DNA of 50,050 nt from positions 170,001 to 220,050 of the forward strand of contig CAJNDS010000127.1 of NCBI GenBank assembly GCA_905221605.1. The letters run 5' to 3'. The first letter of the stretch is position 1, and the number at the start of each line of letters is the position of its first letter. The notes beneath the pieces are model-generated. The model searched no databases. It was not told the origin of the DNA and saw only the letters and a program-made list of their open reading frames with translations. This document shows positions 42,713 through 50,050 of this stretch, piece after piece. Source of the stretch: Symbiodinium natans. Taxonomy: Eukaryota; Sar; Dinophyceae; Suessiales; Symbiodiniaceae. The translations under genes were made by a program, and so were the position numbers.

Positions 42713-45640
42713 TGTGGCCGGCGTCGGGGGCCCCTACAGGGAAGCCCTTCTGATTTAGTAAGTAGGGTTCGCAAAGTGGGTTACGGTGATTACTGTGGCT
42801 TTGGAGGATACTGCGTAGGCTTACGAAGTCAAAAGGGCTTAGTTGTGATTTGAGCACCCGCCAAAGCTTGTTTATCTAAGCCAGCATTGAGGAGCTCACA
42901 GGTCGTTTCAGCAAACCTCCCAAAAGCGACAGGGGCCTCGCCTAAAGCAATAAAACTGGTTTGTACATGTCATGAAGCATCGATTCCGGTGCTAACTAAT
43001 GAACAGCGACAATCCAGCTGGATAAAGGAATCGTCGCTTCCAGTACTGAGCTCGTACTACGAAGCAATGACAATCCAGCCAGCTTATGGAAGCATCGCTT
43101 CTAGTCCATAGTACAACCCAGAAAACCTTGTCGGTACCACATTTTGTAGTTGGCATGTTTGCCGGCATGGCCAAACGCTAGCACGGCGCAAGGCGGCGCA
43201 AGGGCGCAAGGGAACCCTTCGGCTTTAGGCTTGGCACTAGAATTTAGAACAACATGCACATGCAGGAGGCGCTGTGTGTCTCTTTCGTTTCTCTCTTTAA
43301 AAACGTCGTCCGTTGTAGTGTTGCACTTCCGGAAACCGCCAGACAACCAAGGAACTGTGAGAACCATGGGGCACGTGTTCATTCCCACTCCGTCGCGCCT
43401 TTCGAATCACAGCACCCTGGTTGCAAATGACAAACCACATGCAACTTTCAGAGCCCTAGCGCCATATAGCATATTGCCCTCGGATGCCAGCTTTTGGAGC
43501 ATTGAGGCGGGGACGGCATGGTGGCGCTTGGGCCTGGCCCCCCATGCACTAGGCATCACTAGGCACGTACCCTGTGGTCCCCAAGAGACCCTTTCCAGCT
43601 TTTAAGGACATTCAAGTTCGCTCTTCCGCCTGGAGTCCCACCTCCATCGATCACATGCCCAGGAGTGGCAGGGTTGTGGCAAGCTACGGATGCCTATAAG
43701 AGCTGTCCCGTTGGGTTGTGCATTGCTTGCTTCGTGTTTCGTTTTGCTTTGCCGGCTTGCTCCTAAAAATGTCACGCTGTCCTTGATCCACAGGAGGGTT
43801 CAAGCCGCATATTTGCGGCTGGTGGTTTCCTCGCCCTTCGTTGGGCTGAAAGCCTTGAATCTGTGTGCAGGTCAACATTGACGGCGACCGCTGCTGAAAC
43901 TTTCAGGCCAGGGAGCCCAATGCAACGCAACGCAACGTACTGCAAGGCAACCCCAAATCCCAAAACACATGCAAACTATGGGGTTCGCACGCTGCACAGG
44001 GCTCGGGGCTCCGGCAATGTCATGCTTTTGGAAACTGATTCGTACTTTGGATTTGAGTGTCACGAGTCGACATCAAGATCTGCTGATGATAGTTGTTCGG
44101 CACACTCGGGTGAGGATGGGCCCTGGCGCTCCCATCGGCAACATTTCGGGACTTACCGATCCGCAGGCTCGGGACTTACCGATCCGCAGGCAAGGGTTGT
44201 CTCAGTTTGAAAAATGAAATTACGTGCTGATTCAAAGGTGCCGATCATGGGCAGCGCCACTACGCCAGACATACTGGCCTCGTCGCGACCTCCCGCCAGT
44301 TATCAGTTGCTGTTGCTGTGTGTTCAGGTTCTGCCTTGGAAGCAGCTTGAGCCATCGGAATCATCGGAAGGTACAACTTCATGATCCCACCAGGGACTGG
44401 AGGTTCAGCTTCACACATTGAGCGGATCCTTCCGGCAAGGCTCACCCCATGTCAGGCACTAACCGCACCATACACTCAGCAACGACTGGCAACACAGTGT
44501 GCGTCCATGCCTCAGTCCCTCAGTCAGCGTTCTTGATTATCCCTGGCAGAACATATCAGACACCGTGTGAATGCTAGGCTCCGCTGTTTCCACCAACCCT
44601 TTCAGGCTCGCAAGAGTGCATGAATGCGTGGAACGTGAAAAGGGCAAATATGCAAGGCACATGTAAAGTGTACTACAAAGTGGCAAAATCCCGTTGTGCG
44701 GAAGGTCTTGGGGATTCGTCACCGCTTCATCTACAGTATTTGCAGCAACTTGAAGCTTGTGGTGCATACCCAGACACAGGCAGGGCTCGGGAGGCTTTCC
44801 GGATTCCCAGAGAGATAAATTAGTCGTAGCTTGGCCCGACCTAGTGACAGGATGCAGGCCAATGCCCACAAATTCACATTGCCGACAAGAACGACAATAA
44901 TTGTCTCTCAAGCCAGATCTAAAGAGCCGGCGACGAGGTGAAGACCCGAAACGGTCCCCAATTTGCAAGGTTTTGCAGCCGCTCATGCTCTCGGCAGGTA
45001 TGTGAGGAAACCAGGAAAAGAGCCTGGCCTGCCGTGTGGCATTCCTCTGATAAGCTTCGAGTTGTGTTGACAGTTGTCGACAAGCGCAACTGATACTTCC
45101 CTTTGCAGGGGGACTCTGCGCTTTGCACGAAGATTTTCCTTGTACTGAACGGATGCCCACCAAAGACGTGATGGAAGTTGACACTTCCTGTTGAAAGTAG
45201 TTGTTATTAAAGCAACAGATAGAAAGATAGGTTGTCATCAGTTGTTGATGCCGGCCATCAGGTCATGAAAATGGGATGAAGTTCCCCCGCAGCGACCTCC
45301 TAGTGACTTTTTTGCGAAGTACTTTTTACGATCTCAGGTTCGATCTGTACCAGGCCTTGCACTCCAGAATACTCCAGACTCCTCACTTGTACACTTTGGG
45401 ATTCGGCAGTTTGAGCGTTGTCAGCTCAACGCCTCCAAGTCTGAGATCGGTGCATACAACGCTATGCACTTCATGTAGCACACGCACGCCGTCACTGTTC
45501 TTGAGAACCATCTCGCTTTGCCGCGTGCAGTGCCAGAGTTCATGGGCAATGCTGGTGAGAAGCAGAAGATAAGCATTGCCAACATGTAGCTGGTTTTTCA
45601 AGCACAGCCGAGCCCGATGAGCTTATGCTGACTTCATTGA
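42713..45640. other. Unresolved interval with short frames and small repeats
   Basis: A + frame 43150-43605 (151 codons) and a - frame 44537-45238 (233 codons) are the longest; neither has a recognisable domain. A - frame at 45383-45601 contains AHELWHCTRQSEMVL, matching HExxH, but is too short to call a metalloprotease. A near-perfect pair of about 45 bp (GACAATCCAGC...GCTTC) lies around 43007-43110. Confidence 0.3.
44146..44191. repeat. 23-bp exact tandem duplication
   Basis: TCGGGACTTACCGATCCGCA followed by GGC occurs twice in direct contact (44146-44168 and 44169-44191). No function is evident. Confidence 0.9.
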
Positions 45641-45647
45641 AAGCTCA

Positions 45648-46046
45648 TTGAAAAACCGGAGATCCTTTGAAAAGATCTCCGCTTTGACAGCTGGCTGCCG
45701 TAAAGGCAGGCGCCGACATGCAGCAAGAACAGCCTGCGCCTCGGCCATCGGGACACCTCGGCACACCCTTGGCAATGCAACGTTGAAGTCATTTCGCAGT
45801 CCAGTGATGGGGAGGGCACCAGACCGTCAAGAGCCATCACAAGGCATGCTAGCGCAAATGACAGAAACTGCACCAAGGCAGCCAAGGCAAGCTCCAACAG
45901 GTCGTGGCGACTTGGGCTGGAACGGCCTGAGACAGCTTCTGCAGCGAGAGAGAGAGTGCACATCTCATATCCCAAATGACACTCCAGCTCCATCTGTTAT
46001 ACAACATGATTGTCTCAGGAACATGATGCAATCTGATCACGCTTAA
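45648..46046 (+). CDS. Unknown ORF upstream of ATG12-like gene
   Basis: A 132-codon + frame with residues such as SFRSPVMGRAPDRQEPSQGM and TGRGDLGWNGLRQLLQRERE, ending HDCLRNMMQSDHA before TAA at 46046. It is polar, rich in Arg, Gln, Pro and Ala, and has no known domain. A - frame of 119 codons at 45634-45993 overlaps and is more hydrophobic and less convincing. It lies 326 bp before the first Met of the ATG12-like frame on the same strand. Confidence 0.35.
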   Translation: MKNRRSFEKISALTAGCRKGRRRHAARTACASAIGTPRHTLGNATLKSFRSPVMGRAPDRQEPSQGMLAQMTETAPRQPRQAPTGRGDLGWNGLRQLLQRERECTSHIPNDTPAPSVIQHDCLRNMMQSDHA

Positions 46047-46372
46047 GCACTCTATTTCAATGCATCAGTAGCCTGCGTGGGGGGTTGGCGAAGATGCCAT
46101 GCGCGTATCACCAGTGCGGGGAGGGGTCGGATGCCGATCTTTGGCAAACACCCAGACTCAGCGCTTGCGCAACATCCTCTTGCACCTGTTTCTTGAGTGA
46201 GAGCAACTTGGCTTGGACATGTGCTTGAAGCCAGAGATGCGACTTGAAAATGTCTGTGTGCTGAGTGATGCTGCGTGTATCAAATCTGCCAATTCTAAGA
46301 GACTCACAGATGAAGAGCACGGCTTGAATACTCCGCAAAGACGAATACACCCATCTGTGCTTCTCAGCTTCT

Positions 46373-46726
46373 ATGTTCAGAGGCTCAAGCCAAGCGATGC
46401 TCATGTCGAAGGCACAGGATGTGAGCGGAGGAGCGGTTCTGGCCCATTTAGCCAGACTGCGCAGTGGCAAGGTTGAAGTCCATGTCAAAGCGATGGGATC
46501 GGCGCCGGCTTTGCGGCAACCACGCTTCACCATCGATGGATGCAAGAAGTTCTCAAAGCTCATCGTATATCTGAAAGAGGCCTTGAAGCTGGAGACCATT
46601 TACGTCTACTGCAATGATGCTTTCGAACCTTCGCCCGACGAGCGCTTGTCGGACTTGCAAAAATGCTTCGGGTCCTCTGGGAACAAGCTCAACATCAGCT
46701 ACTCAGGTGAGCAAGCATTCAATTAA
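46373..46726 (+). CDS. ATG12: ATG12-like autophagy ubiquitin-fold protein lacking the terminal Gly
   Basis: ATG12 is a ubiquitin-like protein normally joined through its last glycine to a lysine of ATG5; the pair then helps couple ATG8 to lipid. The single-exon frame has 117 codons. In-frame Met codons are at 46373, 46397 and 46403; the last gives MSKAQDVSGG and is also possible. The ubiquitin fold spans residues about 33-117: VEVHVKAMGSAPALRQPRF (beta strand 1 and the A-x-G-x-x-P motif), FSKLIVYLKEAL, IYVYCNDAFEPSPDERL (family pattern Y-x-N-x-x-F-x-P-S-P-D), LQKCFGSSG and LNISYSGEQAFN, then TAA at 46724-46726. The C-terminus aligns with the family ending Q-A-W-G, but here is Q-A-F-N, so the conjugating glycine is absent. 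A GTGAGC donor-like site at 46707, if used, would replace the last six residues; I found no downstream exon ending W-G. Confidence 0.87.
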   Translation: MFRGSSQAMLMSKAQDVSGGAVLAHLARLRSGKVEVHVKAMGSAPALRQPRFTIDGCKKFSKLIVYLKEALKLETIYVYCNDAFEPSPDERLSDLQKCFGSSGNKLNISYSGEQAFN

Positions 46727-47180
46727 GCGGGTACCTTGTACAGAAACATCAAACACGCATGGCTGCTCGAGAGCTTGAAACAGCAGGCTACAAACGTTCA
46801 ACGAGAGTTCAGGCTTGTGCAAGGGTGTGAAAATCTTTATGTAACGTTCTCTAGATTCAAGATGTCCATCTCTAGGCAACAAAATGAGTATTACTATCAT
46901 CTGGCTTGTAAATGGAATTGGTCATTCACATCGGGTCTTTGGAAGGATAGCCCTTCCCTGTCGTCAAAGCAAGAAAGGACTTAAATGTTGTGCCCAGGCT
47001 TGAACAGGCTTAAGGATTGGGAGATGGGGGTGGGACCTCAGCTAGGGGACAGGTTTGAAGATGGTTCCGTTTGCGGTCGCAGAAGGACGACAAAAAGGCT
47101 TTGAGTCGTGTAGAATTTCTAAAGTCATGATAATCGGCGTTATTCATGATCTCCTGCCCTTCAAAAGAGTTTTCTATATT
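46727..47180. other. No gene seen
   Basis: Normal-composition DNA leading into the AT-rich segment. Short frames only, with no family motifs. Confidence 0.4.
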
Positions 47181-47585
47181 AAGCAAAGGAAGCGGAACCC
47201 CCGAGCGCTTTGTCAGCAGCGTCCAGCGTGGATTTCACTTATAATTGAAATACAAATGATACATTTTTTATCTCCTTCATTTCGTTTATCTTCTTAATAT
47301 TAAATTAAGTCACTAATATTTTATTGAATTGAAAAAGAATACACGAAATTAATAAACGAATAGAATGAATACACTTGGCTTTCTTTTCATTCATATACGT
47401 TCATCATTAGTGAAAAGAAGAATTTAGAATTAAACTCTAATACGGATAGAATGCAAAAATAATTTGTTAATTTAGGAATTTCTAGAAAGCAGGATTATAT
47501 TATAAATGCCTTATTAAAAGGAATATATATATATATATACCATAAACTCTTTTAATCTTTTATTGGTCTTGGAAATATCCCTATA
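47180..47585. other. AT-rich segment of foreign character
   Basis: GC drops sharply between about 47235 and 47580, to well under one third by eye, with TATATATATA at 47524-47540 and many TTAAT/AATTAA runs. The style resembles organellar or other AT-rich genomes rather than the rest of the window. No long frame or RNA gene was seen. GC rises abruptly again after 47586 (GGCTACGGGCTCGACCCC). Confidence 0.7.
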
Positions 47586-47687
47586 AAAGGCTACGGGCTC
47601 GACCCCTATTTTCGCTCTGCGGCCGCCCCGTCGGATGTCCCGCCTCCTCTTCCGGTCCATTTGGCTGCTTGTGAGGGCCTTGCAGGG

Positions 47688-47800
47688 GGATCCTGAAAAT
47701 TCCGGGTATTTTAACGCTTATTGTCTAAAAATCCCGGGAATTTTGGGAATTCCCCGGAGCTGAAAATTCCCGGAATTTTAGGAATTGTCCGGATTGAGGT
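47688..47800. repeat. AATTCC/GGAATT palindromic repeats
   Basis: Two related segments beginning TGAAAATTCC (near 47694 and 47762) with CGGGAATTTTGGGAATTCCC between them form short overlapping palindromes immediately before the minisatellite. Confidence 0.7.
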
Positions 47801-47811
47801 TTGGGCTTTCC

Positions 47812-49725
47812 TTGGGCTGTCACGGCGTTGTCCGCTTGGTCCGCTTGGGTGGTTTTTGGCTGTCACGGTGTTGTCTGCTTGGTCGGTTTTGGGCTGTCAC
47901 GGCGTTGTCCGCTTGGTCCGCTTGGGCGGTTTTGGGCTGTCACGGTGCTGTCCGCTTGGTCGGTTTTGGGCTGTCACGGTGTTGTCCGCTTGGGCGGTTT
48001 TGGGCTGTCACGGTGCTGTCCGCTTGGTCGGTTTTGGGCTGTCACGGTGTTGTCCGCTTGGTCCGCTTGGGCGGTTTTGGGCTGTCACGGTGCTGTCCGC
48101 TTGGTCGGTTTTCGGCTGTCACGGTGTTGTCCGCTTGGGCGGTTTTGGGCTGTCACGGTGTTGTCCGCTTGGTCGGTTTTGGGCTGTCACGGTGTTGTCC
48201 GCTTGGGCGGCTTTGGGCTGTCGCGGTGTTGTCCGCTTGGGCGGTTTTTGGTTGTCACGGTGCTGTCCGCTTGGTCGGTTTTGGGCCGTCATGGTGTTGT
48301 CCGTTTGTTTTGGGTTGTCACGGTGTTGTCTGTTTGGTCGGATGTTCGTTGTCACGGTGTTGTCCGCTTGGGCGGTTTTGGGCTGTCACGGTGTTGTCTG
48401 CTTGGTCGGTTTTGGGTTGTTATGGTGTTGTCCGCTTGGTCTGCTTTGGTGGTTTTGGGTTGTCATGGTGTTGTCTGTTTGGTCGGTTTTGGGTTGTTGT
48501 GGTATTGTCCGTTTGGTCCGCTTGGGTGGTTTTGGGTTGTCATGGTGTTGTCCGCTTGGTCGGTTTTGGGCTGTCACGGTGTTGTCTGCTTGGGCGGTTT
48601 TGGGCTGTCACGGTGCTGTCCGCTTGGTCGGTTTTGGGTTGTCACGGTGTTGTCCGCTTGGTCCGCTTAGGCGGTTTCGGGCTGTCACGGTATTGTCTGC
48701 TTGGTCGGTTTTGGGCTATCACAATTTGTTCGCCTGATCCGCTTGGGTGGTTTTGGGCTGTCACGGTGTTGTCCGCTTGGTTGGTTTTGGGCTGTCATAG
48801 TGTTGTCCGCTTGGTCCGCTTGGGTGGTTTTGGGTTGTCACGGTCTTGTCCGCTTGGTCGGTTTTGGGTTGTCACGATGTTGTCCGCTTGGGCGGTTTTG
48901 GGTTGTCACAGTGTTGTCCGCTTCGTCGTTTGGGGTGTCATGGTGTTGTCCGCTTGGGTGGTTTTGGGTTGTCACGAAATTGTCTACTTGGTCGGTTTTG
49001 GGCTGTCATGGTGTTGTCCGCTTGGGCGGTTTTGGGCTCTCATGGTGTTGTCTGCTTGGTCGGTTTTGGGTTGTCACGGTGTTGTTCGCTTGGTCCGCTT
49101 GGGCGATTTTGGGTTGTCATGGTGTTGTCTGCTTGGTCGGTTTTGGGTTGTCATAGTGTTGTCCGCTTGGTCCGCTTGGGTGGTTTTGGGTTGTCACGGT
49201 GTTGTCTGTTTGGTCGGATGTTCGTTGTCACGGTGTTGTCCGCTTGGGTGGTTTTGGGTTGTCATGGTGTTGTCTGTTTGGTCGGTTTTGGGCTGTCATA
49301 GTGTTGTCCGCTTGGTCCGTTTGGGTGGTTTTGGGTTGTCATGGTGTTGTCTGTTTGGTCGGTTTTGGGCTGTCATAGTGTTGTCCGCTTGGTCCGCTTG
49401 GGTTGTCACGGTGTTGTCGGCTTGGGCGATTTTGGGTTGTGATGGTGTTGTCCGCTTAGTCTGTATGGACGATTTTGGGTTACGATGGTGTTGTTGGTAT
49501 TGTTTGCTTGGTCAGTTTTGGGCCGTCATGGTGTTGTCTGTTTGTTTTGGGTTGTCACGGTGTTGTCTGTTTGGTCGGATGTTCGTTGTCACGGTGTTGT
49601 CTGCTTGGGTGATTTTGGGTTGTCATTGTGTTGTCTACTTGGTCGGTTTTGGGTTGTTATGGTGTTGTTCGTTTGGTCCGCTTTGGTGGTTTTGGGTTGT
49701 TATGGTGTTGTCTGTTTGATCAATT
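47812..49725 (+). repeat. 34/43-bp minisatellite, stop-free in all + frames at its 5' end
   Basis: The base unit is 34 bp: GGTTTTGGGCTGTCACGGTG then TTGTCCGCTTGGGC. A 43-bp variant adds CGCTTGGTC. Both lengths are 1 modulo 3, so each frame cycles through all readings, giving overlapping frames of 338, 644 and 289 codons with residues like LGCHGVVRL and FGLSRCCPLGRFW. These are by-products, not genes. Units on the left are nearly uniform; towards the right they differ mainly by C-to-T changes (CACGG to CATGG, CCGC to CTGC or CTGT, GGGCGG to GGGTGG). Confidence 0.93.
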
Positions 49726-50050
49726 TTAGATTCATTTTAGTTTTATTTCTCGACTAAAATATGGTACTATTGTAGTACCAGTCCGCCCTTTCGCATTTTT
49801 CAGGTGCGTTCGAGCTTCTCTAATATTACAAATCCCGCTCTTAGATGTATGTCTCGGGTTGGTACGGTTACTATAACATCTTGATTTCTAGATAATTTTA
49901 CGAATCCTTCCCTATCGTTGGCAAAATCCGTCAAAGACTTGCCACCAATTATCTGGGAATCATTCTTATCTATTTTAGGATATGAGGTTCAATTCTTTTC
50001 TATTTACTCTGATCTTTGGTCCGTATTTTCCGTCCACATTTCTCGATATT
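49726..50050. other. AT-rich segment with coding-like frames, cut by the window end
   Basis: AT-rich DNA with codon-like texture. On the - strand, between about 49811 and 50000, a frame reads KSLTDFANDREGFVKLSRNQ, then DVIVTVPTRDIHLRAGFVIL and EKLERT before TGA. On the + strand a frame from about 49887 stays open to the window edge (SLSLAKSVKDLPPIIWESFL). I recognise neither. The - frame has the more soluble, charged composition. This may be the end of a gene from an AT-rich genome. Confidence 0.35.

Noticed and set aside
46376-46392. GGCTCAAG just before the internal Met codons of the ATG12-like frame, as a possible relict spliced leader
   Set aside because: Only eight bases match the leader, which is expected by chance; it is also in frame with the coding sequence.
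46108-46599. A 163-codon - strand frame opposite the ATG12-like gene
   Set aside because: Antisense shadow of a + strand frame with clear family motifs.
47785-49719. A 644-codon open frame with Leu/Gly/Cys/Val-rich repeats, which could look like a membrane protein
   Set aside because: It is produced by a 34/43-bp tandem repeat that is open in all three + frames; no start context, domain or conserved flank.

Overview
The window looks like nuclear DNA of a dinoflagellate, most likely a symbiodiniacean or close relative. Four things point there: degenerate TTTAGGG telomere-type repeats; GC near 50%; genes broken into exons of about 40-120 nt whose introns mostly start with GC or GA rather than GT and end AG|G; and an ankyrin protein with an N-terminal region typical of dinoflagellate predicted proteomes. 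No rRNA, tRNA, CRISPR, bacterial operon or viral gene was seen. Most genes here do not appear as long open reading frames, so I read exon by exon and joined frames only where protein family motifs became continuous.

Layout. 1-1860: a palindromic GC-rich block, a telomere-like array and a G-rich minisatellite. 4497-4958: a small unknown gene with a clear GT-AG intron and final exon. 5834-8360: an ankyrin-repeat gene with one very long exon. 8361-27960: unresolved, with many short plausible exons on both strands, a Z-DNA-prone CA/CGCA tract, a CT tract in front of a likely exon, and a 106-bp tandem repeat. 27968-30421: a mitochondrial-type protein kinase of the pyruvate/branched-chain dehydrogenase kinase family (at least 11 exons). 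About 32.2-35.6 kb: a coiled-coil gene in many micro-exons. 36.5-38.6 kb: unknown coding segments. 39613-41403: a triple CCCH zinc-finger gene in which every finger is split by an intron. 45648-46046: an unknown ORF. 46373-46726: an ATG12-like autophagy ubiquitin-fold protein lacking the terminal glycine. 47.2-50.05 kb: AT-rich DNA of a different character flanking a 34/43-bp minisatellite.

The recognised genes (ankyrin, kinase, coiled coil, CCCH, ATG12) are all on the + strand, as expected for dinoflagellate unidirectional gene clusters. They do not form a pathway. Their functions (protein-protein scaffolding, mitochondrial carbon-flux control, RNA binding, autophagy or apicoplast-type ATG8 conjugation) are unrelated.

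The two most informative results are the ATG12-like protein whose C-terminal Gly is replaced by Asn, which suggests non-covalent ATG12-ATG5 pairing as reported in apicomplexans, and the set of GC/GA introns bounded by short direct repeats, which resembles introner insertion. Exon joins are my own reconstruction from sequence and were not tested against RNA.
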